The notes: generated by a model from the letters alone, not told the origin. 64,000 bases of DNA from Symsagittifera roscoffensis (GCF_963678635.1 NC_087069.1:33937090-34001089); one strand, 5' to 3'. Positions 10,466-22,935 are shown, counted from the first letter of the stretch. Translations and numbers: made by a program.

Positions 10466-12700
10466 TCAGCTTCTTTCGCCTATAAAACTTTTTTCAAAAC
10501 GGGTCGATAATCCGATTTCGTTCAACACATACGGTTGAAACATAATTCGACCACCTCAACTGGGTCATTGAGATTCTTCCTCTCAAAATCAAAACTGTAT
10601 AAATGTACGCATTTTACAATTCAGAAGTGTTAATAAGCATTATCGCTCTTGACAGCATTACATTATTTACGTTTTTTTTTCAAGTGCTTTCACCAATAGC
10701 CAATCTTTATGCAATTCAATTCTTTTGTATTTCTATCATGACTTATTTTGCAGTTTTATTTAGTTAATTCTCTCGGAATGTCTGTACTCTGTAACTTTCA
10801 CACTTTTAGGCACCTGCCAGCAATTTATAATTATTATATGATTCGATAATTTTGAGGAAACTGGAAGGTTTTTTCTTTTTCGCCACCTAATATAAGCTTT
10901 ATATTAGCGAGGGGTGTTACAAGGTAAAATGTGATGACTAAATTTGTGTGCATGGCCTAAATAATCTCTCGTGCATGGCCTAAATAATCTCTTGCCTGAC
11001 AATTGCTGTAACAATCGGACAATGGGAATAGATAAATCTTTTTTTAAATACGCAGATGGCTTCGGACGAGAAAAGAGCCAACCAGATGTAATCAAACAAA
11101 AATACCAATTAGTAAAATATATTTTACTCAAACACCACTTACCAACTTAAATCAAAGTTAAATTAAATCTAAGTTAAATTTAATATCAAAAGCCTGTTAC
11201 TCCTTAGGCTTTGCATTTTTCTTTTCGAAAAAACTGGTCCTTGTTTAATTACGGCAAAACGATAAAATTTTTTAAAGCAGTACATTACTTTGATAGAAAG
11301 GTTACAATGTAATTGTCAGAGCGTAATCAGGGAACGTAACGCACTTATTTCCAAGAAACAATTTCTGCTGTACATCTTCATTTCAGATTCTTTGACCTTG
11401 CGAAGTTTTCCGGACAAAGCAGGTGCTCTCGAATCGGTATGGTCAACTTTTGTCTCTTTACTTTTTAGGTAGAGGATTGCATCGAAGTTAGTACAGTGCT
11501 GTGTGTGATTCACTAGTGAAACGCAATAGCAAAAAATTTTCAACTGCCTCTGATCAAACTTTTACTTACTTGGAATGGCATCACAATTCGTTGGGATAGC
11601 ATTTCAGCTGTTTCAGTCGTCTGCATGGTTATGATCCCGATGAGATTATTTTTTGTTTGTCTTCTACTGTCATTTTTTCTAAGTCACGCTGAAAAGGTGC
11701 GTTATTTTTGGGGTTCCCTTGTCGATCAAGGGAGGTTTTCTTGCAAGAATCTTTGAAGGGGAGGACAAATTGATGCTAGAACTAGAACGCAAAACTTTTT
11801 CGATTTGTGACCTGAAACAAAAAACCATAATGTTTTTCAAATTGTTTGTTTAAATTGCTAGAACTTGTGTAGCGCGTGCTTTCGATGAATCCTATGTGTT
11901 CTATTTTGCTGTAATCGACTAGGGTGTAGAAAGATTTGCGCAAAGACAATATTGACATGCGGCTGTAAACTAACAAATAATCACCTCACAAACAAACAAT
12001 ACAACAATTATAGAAAAAACTGTTAGTGAAGTTAACTTCAAATGTCATAGGTCCTGATTGGGACATGGTTACCAACAATACCTTCGAGGTAGCCCTGTTA
12101 AAGTCTGGTTCAAAAAATAGGAATCGGCTCTGAAAGCACAGCTAAAGGCGAAAATGAAACCCAATGTCAGCTTTTATTTTCTAAACTGTCTTTGATCATG
12201 AAAATATACTCTCATTTTGGTAACTAATCGTTTCAATTTTCAGGAAAGATAATATCTCAACCGATGGCTTATGAAATTATTCAGTTTTCAATTCAAGGAT
12301 TTACCAGTTTATTCTGGGTTTGGACATTCACCATCCGCAGTGGATTTTCCTAACCGCGTGAAAAACCTGCTATTTAAGAGACTCATATTATTTTTAATGC
12401 AGTTTAAAAAAACCAAGCAAGAAAAATTGCTCGTTCAAACTAAAGTTTTTGAAACTCAGGCGTTCTGAAATTTTCTATGCTGCTGGGAAAATTTGTTGCA
12501 GATGTTGAGAACTGACAATTTGAAAAAGGAACAAGACTGCTCGTATCAGGGCAAAGCCCTGAATGTTCCGACAGCCTTTTAAGGTTTATGGAGCAGTAAT
12601 AACAAAAAAAAAATGTAATAAAATGGAAATTTAAAAAAAAAATGAAATTTTTCATGAAAATCATACCCCCATACGCAATATTAAGTACAAAAGAATAGAT
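10466..12700. other. No supported gene; one 23-bp tandem pair
   Basis: A+T-rich sequence with no convincing coding frame. GTGCATGGCCTAAATAATCT plus three bases is present twice in tandem (10948-10970 and 10971-10993). Short frames at 11290-11543 lie on opposite strands of one another and have no domain. Confidence 0.4.
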
Positions 12701-13011
12701 TTCGCTGCTAGTAACAATCAATTATGGCGAATAAGCTTTATTCAACCAATTTTGAACAATTTCTAGAACGGTTGAGTCTCCGCTTACGCGTTAAAAGCGC
12801 GAAATATATCGCGCGTTAATTGTCCCAAATTGGCCAAAACGCCAGTCTCTAAACCCCCATAACTTTACGAAAAAAGATCACAGGTGAAATATCTTTTCAA
12901 ATTTAAGCTCAAGACAACAATAGCTTTCGAATAATACAAAAAAAATCCGTCAAAAATGGCTAGTTAAAAAGTCGAAATTTGTCTGAAGAAAAAAAACCCA
13001 CCCCGAGCACA

Positions 13012-13500
13012 AATATTCCGTTACTTTCGTATCGTCGAAACAATAAACGGGTCAAACCCTAAAACAAAAATTGGTTCGTTTAGATAATTCGCTTTCGATT
13101 GATGTATAGCTTTTAACAAATTTATCGGACAACGTCTTAAATTTCTGAAATAATTCTGACTTTGCGACAGCAAATAATAAATGAAATTACCGAATTTTCA
13201 AAACTGCATATGAACTGTCAAAAGAGCAAACCAAAATGATTGCGCTTTTTAGAGGTCATTTTTAAACGCGAAATTTCAACGAATTATTTCTAATAATTTT
13301 CAGCTTGAAAGTCAAAATTATTTCAAAAACTTCAGACGTTGCCCGATAAATTTGTTAAAAGCTATGAAAACTTTAATGCAACTCATGTTCAATATTGTGC
13401 AAATTGCTCTCTAAAACTGCGCTTTTCGTGGCTAAAAATCTGAGTTTGCGTTTAACTTTGTTCAGTATTGCAGAAGTACCCACTGCAAGTAACGGAATTA
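13012..13500. repeat. Inverted-repeat element, diverged
   Basis: The outer words ATTCCGTTACTT (about 13014) and AAGTAACGGAAT (about 13488) are reverse complements. Between them TAGCTTTTAACAAATTTATC (about 13107) is matched by the reverse complement GATAAATTTGTTAAAAGCTA (about 13350), followed by a similarly matched segment containing GAAATAATT. Other parts of the arms have diverged. No coding frame belongs to it. It looks like an old MITE or fold-back element, and its ends and target duplication are uncertain. Confidence 0.55.
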
Positions 13501-14264
13501 GACTACTACTCTTCGCTCTAAAGTTACAATTTTTCTTACCGTCGCTGAAATCAGTTCTCTAATTTATTGTTTGCTTACGTATTGTCTTGTTGTTGATGCA
13601 ACTCAACGCACAAAAGGCACATTGATTGATAGTTAGCCACAATAATTGAGCAAAATATGAACGTGAAATCACCGGTAGGTCTTCATCTTCAGAAATGTGT
13701 AGATGCATGAGGCAGCACGAACAAGAGATGGAAAATACGAACGAGAAAATACTGGATCCGCTCCTAGTTTGTTTTTATGGGAGACGTTACGTGTCTTTCC
13801 ATGCTCAATCTTTTTTAATAATTCGGCATTGTTTTCCTCAAAAGCATGCTTAAGGTTCTTTCTCGCCTGTTTGAAATAAAAAAAAGGAAAACCGGTTGCT
13901 GTGTCAGTAGTAGAACAGAATGTTCCCACCAGCTTTAGAAAAAAAAACACGAAATGTGATGGTTTTCAATTGAGTATCGTTTTTTTTGCGTGATGAAAAC
14001 TAGAGCTAGAACTTAGGCATGTTCAACATTCATAGTAAAATAGGCCAATTGGACTACAGTTTATGTAGAAAAATGACTAGAAGAACAGAAGTTTAAAAAA
14101 TGCAGAAAATTTGTTGACTTTTTAATCCCCCAAATGGCGCTATTAAACTCCAAAAACTAACTGTACTAAAGTAAAACTAAAAAATTAAGCATAAAAGGCT
14201 ATTGCAAGCCTGCTAGCTTGTTTTCTTTGCTCGAATTTACGACTAGAAATTCAAAACTTCAAAC

Positions 14265-14480
14265 CTGTTTTTCTCGATAATGGAATGAAAGGGCTTTAAT
14301 ATGATATATCATTCAACCGACCCATTCCGATGATTTTAAGGGTACCTGATGTTTCGTGGAAAAAATCAAAAGACACTCAAATACAAAACTTTGAATGGTC
14401 GGAACAAAAAAAAACAATGATAGCTGGTTGCTGGGCAAGTAGCACAGAATGTTCCGACCACATTTTCAGAAAAAAAAACT
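14265..14480. repeat. Dispersed repeat family 1, copy 1
   Basis: It shares GTTTTTCTCGA, GAAAGGGCTTTAATATGATA and TACCTGAT.T..CGTGGAAAA with about 21625-21790 in the same orientation, and more weakly with about 14790-14995. It ends near a segment with AGAATGTTCCGACCA. No frame or terminal structure was recognised, so the class is unknown. Confidence 0.55.
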
Positions 14481-14789
14481 TTCTTCTTCAAATTAGTATC
14501 TTCTTTCTACGTCGTGTAATGATACAAGTATACGAAAATTTTGAATAAGTTATAAACGAATTCAATGGTCATAAGCGAACTCAATGGTAATAAAAAAATT
14601 AAATAAACCAAATCGAAAAAAATTTTGTTTTTTTTTTCAATATTTTGTACGAAAAACTTTTGTTAGAAAATTTTTACCGGAGAAAAGCCAGGAAGCTTCC
14701 AAAATCAATTTCCCTTTAAGTAAAACTAAGTTTCGTTAGCTTAATTTTTTAATTTTCATATATTACTCAAAATTGCTAGAAAATAGACG

Positions 14790-14995
14790 AAAACTCAAAA
14801 ACTTCAAACCAGTTTTCTCGACAAAAGGACATTTTTGTAGAGTTTTTTTGGGTCGTTCAAATCACGACGAGAAGGACTTTAATACAATATATAAATCGCC
14901 CCTGTCTTATGATTATTTGTGGTACCTGATTTTAAAGCTTGGAAAACTAAAAAGAATTGAAAACGGAACAACAATCAAAAGCCCAGTACACAGGT
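14790..14995. repeat. Dispersed repeat family 1, copy 2
   Basis: It shows the same landmarks as the copies at 14265 and 21625: GTTTTCTCGACAA, GGTCGTTCAAATCACGA, AAGGACTTTAATACAATATA and GGTACCTGATTT. It is more diverged than the other pair. Confidence 0.5.
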
Positions 14996-15189
14996 GGTCG
15001 ACCACTTTTTTCGTTGACGCTAAAAACTGAAAACGGCCAACAAAAAAGGTTATCTTACTTTTTGACATTGAAAGAAAAAAGCATATTACGTTAAAGCTCT
15101 TTCCGTTTCAAGAATCTTCAATAAAACTAACTTAATCAGGGAACTCTCAGAGATGAAAGTAACCCAATCCATGAAACTAACCCAAAACT

Positions 15190-15440
15190 AAGTCATGTAA
15201 TTTCTTTTCCGTTGGCAATTCTGCAAATTAAAATCCGTTTAAAACTTTACGCACTGTCCGTTTCTTTTTCTCCCCTATTGCATTTTCGACATTGAAGAGC
15301 GTAATTTGCCTTCCTTTCAGCAAATGAATTTGAGAAAAAAAACCGGACTCGAAATTTAAAAAAACGCGAAAACTCACAATTGAGCGTGGACAGCTTTTTT
15401 TTTAAATCTTTTTCCTGAAAAAAATCACAATACCTAAATC
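15190..15440. repeat. Dispersed repeat family 2, copy 1
   Basis: It shares, in order and in the same orientation, TTTTCCG.TGG near the left end, GCGTAATTTGCCTTCCTTTC, a TTTGAG(A/C) word, GAGCGTGGACA and TTTTTCCTGAAAAAAATCAC with about 18665-18930 and 20585-20830. A shorter version is at about 17935-18035. Confidence 0.5.
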
Positions 15441-15665
15441 TTCGTTTCATTTCGTTCATTGACACATCAAATTTTGAATTATTCAGTATGTTATGACCAC
15501 AATCAATTATGCATAGACTATAACGTATTATCGTATTATGTACAAATAGACAAATTTACAGTTTATAAAATACACAATTTTGAACAAAGTTCACTAGTTT
15601 ACATTTTGTGAAATATGTATTTTGTTCGATCATATTTGCTGCTCGTTTTTTTCCGCTGTTTGGTT

Positions 15666-15671
15666 TTTATT
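15666..15671 (-). promoter_or_regulatory. TTC12: Poly(A) signal AATAAA of TTC12
   Basis: AATAAA on the - strand begins four bases after the TAG stop of TTC12. This implies an extremely short 3' UTR if it is used. No alternative was sought beyond the A+T-rich flank. Confidence 0.5.
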
Positions 15672-15675
15672 CAAG

Positions 15676-17373
15676 CTAGTCCACAAATTGAACACAGTCG
15701 TGTAAAATTTTCAGGCCATCAAGTTTCCTCAGTTGATCCAGCTGATTCTGGTCTTTGCTGACTAACTTGCTCAATGCAATAGCTACGTTCCCTCTCACTT
15801 TATCATTGGTATGATTTGAAGCTATTGCCAACATTTCTTGGCAGATATTAGGGTGCATTTCTGACAACGATTTCACCTTCGCACTATTTAGAGAATCCAA
15901 CAGAAATGATAACGCTAAAGCACTATTGGCACATATAATTTCAGCCGCACTAGATTTGATATCGGATGTCAATTTGAGACTAGTTAGCAGTTGGTTCAAA
16001 TTGGTATCAAAATCAGTCCAGTAACGCAATCGATTTTTCGTAGGAATGGTCTTCAAAATAACAGCCAGTAATCCACTTGCAACTTGGCAACTAGTTTCCA
16101 GTCCGCTTTCATCGAAAGAAGATTCTGTTTTCAAACTACTGTTGTACAGTTTTATAAGGCTGCTTATTAGCTTGATTACACTATTTCCAGTCCACAATTT
16201 TAAACAGGTTTTGTCTGATTTTGCCGAAATTGATTTCAAAATTGCAAGTATTGTTGAGCTTAAAGTCAGTTCATCGCTTTCTGAAATCGATTTTATCGGC
16301 GGGTCTACGTACAATATGAATTGGTCGCAAACTTTGAGAGCTTTTTCTTTCGTTGATTCCGTGTTTAATTCTTCGCTTTGCAAGAAAGAGTAAATTAGGC
16401 ACAGGTATTTATTGGTGGTTGTCAAAGATACGCATGGCTTGTTTTTGTTCTGAATCAATTGCGCAGCTGTTTTTTCCAACAAACTTAGTATGCTCTCAAC
16501 TAAGCCTGTTAGAGCACTCGACAGCTTTTCAACTTCTTTGGATCCTTTTGAGGTTCCCAGTTCGGCTGAGTTTACCATGTGTGTGATAAGGATCGCTCCC
16601 TCCGATAGAATCGCATTTCTATTTTTATTCGACATTTTGTCTTCATTTCCGATAAACTTGGTCAAGCTCTCTATTGCCGATTCAGTTAGTAGCTTTGTGC
16701 TGATAATAATCTGGAATTCCTTCATTTCCGAGAGTTTGTTTAAGAGCACCAACCCTGTCATATGAACTATTTCATTATTCTTCTTCCAAGACACTTTAGC
16801 TGCTTTTTCCTCATTCATAGTAGCAATATTTGTTGCAGCCAAAACTGAATTAACGATTGAATCCCCACCCCAACTATTCACTAAGGATCTTCGACAAAAC
16901 TTATCTTCCAAGAGAGCAGAAACAAATTGCAACGTCGATACTGTAAGCTCTACTTTCGTACCATTTTGCAATGACAACAAATCAAGTGTAACTTTCAAAC
17001 TGTCCAGATGCGTTTTAGTTATATACTCCAGATTACTGAAGCAATTCGTCGACAATGACCTCAAAACATCGAAAGAACTAATCAAAATCATCATATCTCC
17101 ATCTTCAGCGCTATTCGCACTCTTCGAGATTTTTTCGTTTCCAGTTCTTTCATTTGAGCAGCTCAACAAAGATGTGCCTTTTTGGTAAATAAACTGTGCT
17201 AAAATGTCAAGTGCGCCTTCTTTTCGAGCCAGAATCTTATCTTGTTCGTTTAGTACGAGAGACAGGAGACATTGCATGGCTCCGATGTAGTACAGACTTG
17301 GTTGCTCTGGTTTCGTCAAACAGGTGACACACTCGTTTATCGATTTGAACTCATTAGATCCTGATTCCTTTGC
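15676..17373 (-). CDS. TTC12: TTC12 exon 3: armadillo-like C-terminal part
   Basis: This is the last coding exon of TTC12, 1698 bases including the stop (566 codons). It opens at an acceptor (CTTTTAG, then GCAAAGGAATC) in phase 0, matching the donor of exon 2. The protein is an alpha-helical ARM-type solenoid. Its first segment (TKPEQPSLYYIGAMQCLLSL) and its C-terminus (VAIALSKL, then LRKLDGLKILHDCVQF) match the start and end of the ARM region of vertebrate TTC12 as I know it. TTC12 is a cytoplasmic assembly factor for axonemal dyneins, so its presence implies a ciliated animal. The exon is continuous, with no frameshift or stop. Confidence 0.9.
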   Translation of the reverse strand, partial: AKESGSNEFKSINECVTCLTKPEQPSLYYIGAMQCLLSLVLNEQDKILARKEGALDILAQFIYQKGTSLLSCSNERTGNEKISKSANSAEDGDMMILISSFDVLRSLSTNCFSNLEYITKTHLDSLKVTLDLLSLQNGTKVELTVSTLQFVSALLEDKFCRRSLVNSWGGDSIVNSVLAATNIATMNEEKAAKVSWKKNNEIVHMTGLVLLNKLSEMKEFQIIISTKLLTESAIESLTKFIGNEDKMSNKNRNAILSEGAILITHMVNSAELGTSKGSKEVEKLSSALTGLVESILSLLEKTAAQLIQNKNKPCVSLTTTNKYLCLIYSFLQSEELNTESTKEKALKVCDQFILYVDPPIKSISESDELTLSSTILAILKSISAKSDKTCLKLWTGNSVIKLISSLIKLYNSSLKTESSFDESGLETSCQVASGLLAVILKTIPTKNRLRYWTDFDTNLNQLLTSLKLTSDIKSSAAEIICANSALALSFLLDSLNSAKVKSLSEMHPNICQEMLAIASNHTNDKVRGNVAIALSKLVSKDQNQLDQLRKLDGLKILHDCVQFVD

Positions 17374-18664
17374 CTAAAAGAATACAGATAAAGTTAACAC
17401 TTAAGTCATTTAAGAGCAAAGAGAAAGCAAACAGACAAGTTGCATACTTTTTCTAAATTTGGAACCAACATATTAGACCTATCCCAATTACACACCATTT
17501 TTTGACCAATACCCTGAAACAGACTGCTTCTCTAAGGTCGTAATATGATCTCTACTAGCTCCTAGCACATAAGGCGAATTTACCAGTCAGCACAAAAAAC
17601 ATAGCCATAAGAGTTGCGAAAGAGTCAAAGAAAACATTGCCATCAGTCAGTTGGACCAGAATCAACGAACGCGAGAAAACGGAAAAAAACACCGACTTTT
17701 TTTTGAAAAAATCTCGAACTTCCGATTTGAAAAAATCTCGATCTAGAAACTTTCGAATTTCAAAAAAAAGATGACCTTAAAGCTCTTTGAATTTCTAAAA
17801 ATAATTTATGATTGATACTCTTTGTAAAAATTAACCCAAATTGCGAAAACTGAATCAATAAGTAAATTTTTTCTAAGGTGGTGAATCTGATAATTAAAAT
17901 CAATTTTCGAAGTCAATGGTAACAATAACAAAGGGAATTTGTCTTCCTTTAAGCCAATGAAATGAACTGAACGCAAAAAGAAATCAAAAAACAAACCGCA
18001 GAAAAATCAGATTTGAGCGTGAACAATTGTTAAGACTATTAACTGAAAAAAAAAACATAAAAAAAAAATTTCATCACGACCTTTATAGTAGTATGAACAA
18101 CTTTCGAATTTCAAAGAAAAAATTAATGGCCCCGACGCTGTTTGAATTACATACAACAACAATTTACGATTGACACTTCTGTGATAAAATTAACCCAAAT
18201 TCAGACAGAGTCGAAGTTGTAGTTAGCATACACAAGCAAAAATATCACCAATAACGCTACATTGAAAAACTGAATGAATTGCTTAAGTGATGCACGCCAA
18301 TTATGAGTCTAAATAATTTCTAGGTGACGCAAGCCAATTATGACGCATTAGCAGTACCAGTCAATTTGAAAAAAAAAACCAACTAACATGCCTCAATTTA
18401 TAGAGAGAACGCATTTTAATTAGTGAACAAAAAAGTTCATTAAAACCATCCGACCCTGCCCAGTTTCGAATCATCCTATTTTGTTACGGGTCTCCTTCCC
18501 TACCTAAACGCTACAGATCCATGATACCTTGAAGCTAAAGTGCTATTTCTAATATAATAATCTGTGTTTATATCCTTGGCATTGGCTGTACTTAATAGCT
18601 GGTTACTGATCAAAATGAACACTAATATTTTCGACTAATACTTTGCTTGTGTAAACACTGGAAC

Positions 18665-18930
18665 AATAGGTAACTTTCTTTTCCGCTAGGAAATCCAGTT
18701 TCCCACGTTCAGTTTTCCAGTTTTTAGCGCCATTTCAGCTTTTTTAATTGGAGAGCGCAATTTACTTAAGTTTTAGCAGATGAATTTGGATTGAACTCAA
18801 AAAGTGCATTAAAACCTATACGCATTCATATATTCATTAACATCTATGAATGCCCTTTGTAATTATCAGAGCATTTCAAGAGTTTTTCCTGAAAAAAATC
18901 ACCAAGACCTATAAAAGAGTCTTCAATACC
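18665..18930. repeat. Dispersed repeat family 2, copy 2
   Basis: It carries TTTTCCGCTAGGAAA, a degraded GAGCGCAATTT segment and the TTTTTCCTGAAAAAAATCAC right end shared with the copy at 15190-15440, in the same orientation. Its middle is diverged or rearranged. Confidence 0.45.
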
Positions 18931-20584
18931 TTCGAATCTTAATTAGAAAAACACAAAAAAATGAATCGGAGATATAACAGCGGCTCACCGAAAAAAGCTA
19001 GTTCAACCGAATATCTGTGGTCTTCTCTCGGGACCTTATTCTTCAATCATCAAATTAGAATTTTGAGTTTAAAAGTTCAAAATAGATTTACAAAATTAGG
19101 GCCTCTAGGCCGCTATATGATGAGCCGAAACATTTCAAGCCGACTGAAGAGAAAAAGAAAACATAAAAACTGACATACTGAAATCGGAGTTGGTAAACTT
19201 ACAACCAACATTTAAAAAATTCGAATAGAACGGGCATTTAATAGACAGACATGCATTGACTAAAGTAGAGATGACCACAATTTCAGACATCGTGTGAACA
19301 AACATATATATGGGGAAAATGATGTTCGCTTTTACTATGGATTTTAGTAAGTTGTTTGTAGTCAACTGAAGCTATTTCTATAATATTGATAAGCTGAGTG
19401 CTTATCCCTCTCCCAACAAGCCTAAACGAAACCAAATTTGCAAAAAAAAATCAACTTTCTACGGGGAAACTCGCTACCGATTCTCTCGAAAAATTCTCGT
19501 TACCGGTTCTTTTCTTATCTCAAATTTGATGAAGTAGTTATTAAGAAAAGTCAAAAAGATTCTAAGAAACAGTAAAAGCTCAAAAATCTGCGATGCAAAA
19601 AAAATCTGAAAAATAAAGGTGAACACTGTTTAAATTGTAACAAAATGCATACTTTAAAAAGCAAACCAATAAAACCCTACAAGATAATAAAAATGGCGTT
19701 TTAAAAAAACGGAAATTCAATCGACAGACACTAGGACGAAAACCACAAACCCGTAAAAACAATAATTTTTTTTTTTAAAAAGATGATTACAACCTGAAAC
19801 GGGCTTAAACTAAATACTAATTAAAGGATAGTGCTTTATTTGAATTTTCAAGAAATTGAGCAAGTCAGAAGATCCTCTAGAAGAGGGGACCTTTTAGAAT
19901 TCATCCTGTTTACAAAGTCGTTTACGGGAAAAGTCTAGTACCCGATTGCAATACCCTTGCTTAACGCATGAGTAATAAACTGACTTTCCGAAAGCACGAA
20001 CTTTTTTCTGCGAAATGTAGGTCGTAAACGCTTGAGAAGAAAAGATTGCCAAAACTGGGTTTCTCGATAGAACACTCAATGATTGGCTCGGTAATTTTCG
20101 AGAAAAGTCAAATTTTCCGAAAAACGGTCAAAACATCAAATGTTGGGCGTAGCCAAGCCGATCATACAGGGGAGCTTCATACAATCTGTTCCTTTAATTT
20201 AACCCAAAAAATCAGATTTGGGAGGGTAGATGTTTTTAAGAGGGCGATAACTTTTTCAAATTAAATTTGGGCATAGATTCTTACGAAGAGTAGCTTCATA
20301 CAACACGTTCTCTCCCTTGAACTCAAATCAAATTTTAGCCTGATCATGATCAATATTTAAATTTTCTTGTATACATCTCTCGTTTATTGACTCTAAATAA
20401 CAATTTAGAGGAAATTAATCAGCAGATGTGTTTGTAACTGTTGGAAAACAGGGAAACCAAAAAAATGATTGAACGTTTATAAGTTTTCGAATTTTGAAAA
20501 AACAATGATAAATTTCAAAAATTGCTTATCAGAATTGGCACTTGTACTAAAGCATTTATATATCCCATTTAGAGAAAATTGGAT

Positions 20585-20830
20585 CAATAGGTAATTTTTT
20601 TGCCGCTGGGAAAATTGAATAGAATTTATTCATGTTTTTAGTGACCGTAAGACTTTTGCTGTTCGATGGAGGAGTTTGCCTTCCTTTCAACAAAGGAAAT
20701 GTTTTGAACTAAAATAGAAATCAATAGTAAAACGTCGAAAAATTATGTTTGAGCGTGAACAACTTTCCCACAAAAATGTTCGCAACCTATAAAGTGACAA
20801 TCACTTGGTTTTTTTGCTTTTACAAATCAT
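20585..20830. repeat. Dispersed repeat family 2, copy 3
   Basis: It carries GCCGCTGGGAAAA, GTTTGCCTTCCTTTCAACAA and TTTGAGCGTGAACAAC in the same order as the 15190-15440 copy, then ATGTTCGCAACCTATAAA. A related CGCTGGGAA word also occurs near 22745, inside TTC12 intron 1. Confidence 0.5.
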
Positions 20831-21624
20831 GAATCCGAAACGACAAGAAATATCCGACCGGTACTCGACATGAACGAATCTTGTACCAACATTGAACAGT
20901 TCGCCTACATCTATACATAAATCTGGCTTCCAATTAAGAAATAAATTGCAGATTTAATTAGTCAGAGAGGCGAATCTGCACTTACCCAAAAATCAACAAA
21001 AAATCTTCAAAATTTAAAACACAAAAGCAAAGCGAAGCTTCGCGCCACTTGTGATACCACATATTAACAGCACTGCAAGCTAGCAGACAGGATAAAACGA
21101 GAGCCACTAAGTCCAAAAAATGCAGAAACAAAATGAAAAAACCACTACTGAAACTTATCACCACTGATTATCTATTAGCGCAAAACATGCCAAGAAACAC
21201 AATCGACGGCGTTCATTGGAAATCTAAAAACTTTATCGAGCGGTATAAGCCGAAAAACTTGGGTAAATTCCCTTAAAACCGAAACAAGATTGTTGCCATG
21301 AAAAACTTAGAATAATTTCTATTCTAAGATTTTAAATAATTTGAGCGCTCCAGAGTGAAGCAAAAATATATGTTTCCCTTGAAACGAATCAAAATTTGGG
21401 TCACTGAAGCAATAAAATATACACCGAAACCGTTTGAGCAGAATAAAATTTTTAAAGCGAAAAACAGCAAAAAATAACATTTCTACAAGCCAACTAAGCC
21501 GAAACAGCATTCGCAAACACAGAAGCCGGCAAATTTTTGAAACTGAATATTTCCAGGTTGAAAAAAAAACAGGCACTGTCAGATTCTGTAAAAAGCCTGC
21601 TCGCTGGCGTTACTCGCTTGAAAT

Positions 21625-21790
21625 AAGATCTAAATCTTCAAATATGTTTTTCTCGACAATGAGAAAATGTTATCAAAAATTTTCAGAGTCGGTCGAATCA
21701 CGATTGAAAGGGCTTTAATATGATATACCACTCAACCCCTTTCGACGATTATTAAAGGCACCTGATTTGGCGTGGAAAACAAAAAAATTG
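21625..21790. repeat. Dispersed repeat family 1, copy 3
   Basis: Same orientation and landmarks as the copies at 14.3 and 14.8 kb: GTTTTTCTCGACAA, GTCGAATCACGA, GAAAGGGCTTTAATATGATA, CACCTGATTTGGCGTGGAAAA. Confidence 0.55.
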
Positions 21791-22038
21791 AAAAACAAAC
21801 AAACATCGGAATACAAAGTTCCTCCCTACTTTCAGTGGTCGGAACAACAACCCTGATAAAATCTTTTGACAACGGGGGATCTAACTCACTTTTGGACAGT
21901 CCACATTTTCTCCCCCTAAATCGATTGGAGGGGGACTGTACGATTGATACCGTATTTCAGCTGAACATTACAGAGAAATTTAACAAAAATTCAGCAAATC
22001 CAGAAGAACCAAAGGGAAGATAAGTAACATTTACTCAC

Positions 22039-22535
22039 TTTATCTGCCAATTCACTCATACGATATTCATTTTCCATCTCATCTATTAAGTCCATGTACT
22101 CCGCCACTGTCTTTTTACGAGCTGCAGTTGGTTTAAATTCATCTTCTAACGCATCCTGCAGACAACTACGAGCATCTTCATACTTTTTCATTAACGCCAG
22201 TGCTTTCGCTTTATGTACAAATGCTTTCAGACATCCCTCTTCAATTCTGAAGGCAAAGTCGCAATCATCGATAGCCTCTTGCAGTCGATTCAATTTAATC
22301 GACACTTGAGCTCGATTGGTCCAAAGAGGTAGGTTATCTTTCATAATTTCAATTCCTTGTGAGTAGAAATTGTAGGCTGACTGTAGATCACCTTCAGCTA
22401 AACTTTTGTTACCTTTGTATTTGAATTGATCGCTCTCCTTCTTGCGAATCGCTCGATTCCTGGCTCTTTTTTCAGCATCCGCCGCAATTTCGTCCATCCA
22501 GCCCTGCTTCTGTTGCACTTTTGTGTCTTCTTCAT
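22039..22535 (-). CDS. TTC12: TTC12 exon 2: tetratricopeptide repeats
   Basis: Internal exon of 497 bases (two bases completing the split codon from exon 1, then 165 codons). The acceptor is TTTTTTAAG before ATGAAGAAGAC, and the donor is GTGAGT after the Lys codon at 22039. The protein begins with an acidic lead and WMDEIAADAEKRARNRAIRK, then three TPR motifs: KGNKSLAEGDLQSAYNFYSQ, LWTNRAQVSIKLNRLQEAID, and CLKAFVHKAKALALMKKYED. This is the standard TPR block of TTC12. The 5' end of the exon and its acceptor are duplicated in tandem just upstream (98 bp). Confidence 0.92.
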
Positions 22536-22691
22536 CTTAAAAAATAGTAGTACGTAAATTTAGCATGAAAAACTACAGTAGATAAACGGAAAAATCCAGC
22601 CCTGCTTCTATTGCACTTATGTGTCTTCTTCATCTTAAAAAATAGTAGTACGTAAATTTAGCATGAAAAACTACAGTAGATAAACGGAAAA
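22496..22691. repeat. 98-bp tandem duplication over the exon 2 acceptor
   Basis: The segment from ATCCAGCCCTGCTTCT to GATAAACGGAAAA is present twice (offset 98) with about two base differences. The distal copy carries an identical acceptor (TTTTTTAAG). Splicing to it would read into a TAA five codons later, so only the proximal site keeps the frame. The same tandem pair is found in the second copy at about 35438-35633. Confidence 0.9.
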
Positions 22692-22935
22692 ATTAAACTT
22701 CTTTTGTTGGGTAAAATTGATAATTAATTCAGAAGTCGACATATGCCGCTGGGAAGGAAAATCAACATATAAATGATTTCTAATCCATCGAAAAAAAGCC
22801 CAATTTCAACGAAAGAAGCTGACTACCACTTGTTTTAGTGGATTGATGTTATATACTAGGGCATGAGAAGATGCCAAATTTGAACCAAACAACAAAGTTA
22901 AATGCTACAACTAAAGAGCAAAGATTCGGACAAAC

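Larger units (their letters stand above)
13501..15665. other. Downstream flank of TTC12, dispersed repeats
   Basis: There is no supported gene. Two related repeat copies lie here (about 14265-14480 and 14790-14995), both with a TTTTCTCGA.AA...GG.CTTTAATA..ATAT core followed by GTACCTGAT. A third copy is in the TTC12 intron. A different dispersed repeat is at about 15190-15440. Confidence 0.5.
17374..22038 (-). other. TTC12: TTC12 intron 2, repeat-filled
   Basis: This 4665-base intron is bounded by GTGAGT (donor, at 22038 reading leftward on the - strand) and CTTTTAG (acceptor, ending at 17374). It holds copies of at least two dispersed repeat families and no other supported gene. A pair of related segments (about 17750-17840 and 18100-18205) shares TTCGAATTTCAAA...GATTGA.ACT...ATTAACCCAAATT. 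Confidence 0.8.

Noticed and set aside
9579-10538. Open frames of 319, 273 and 141 codons on + and 128 on - in the minisatellite
   Set aside because: The 21-bp period keeps frames open on both strands. The products are degenerate 7-residue repeats with no start context, so they are artefacts.
11494-11560. Second Tc1-type MITE end (TACAGTGCTG near 11495)
   Set aside because: The matching opposite end was not found nearby, and the similarity to 7013 stops after about 10 bases.
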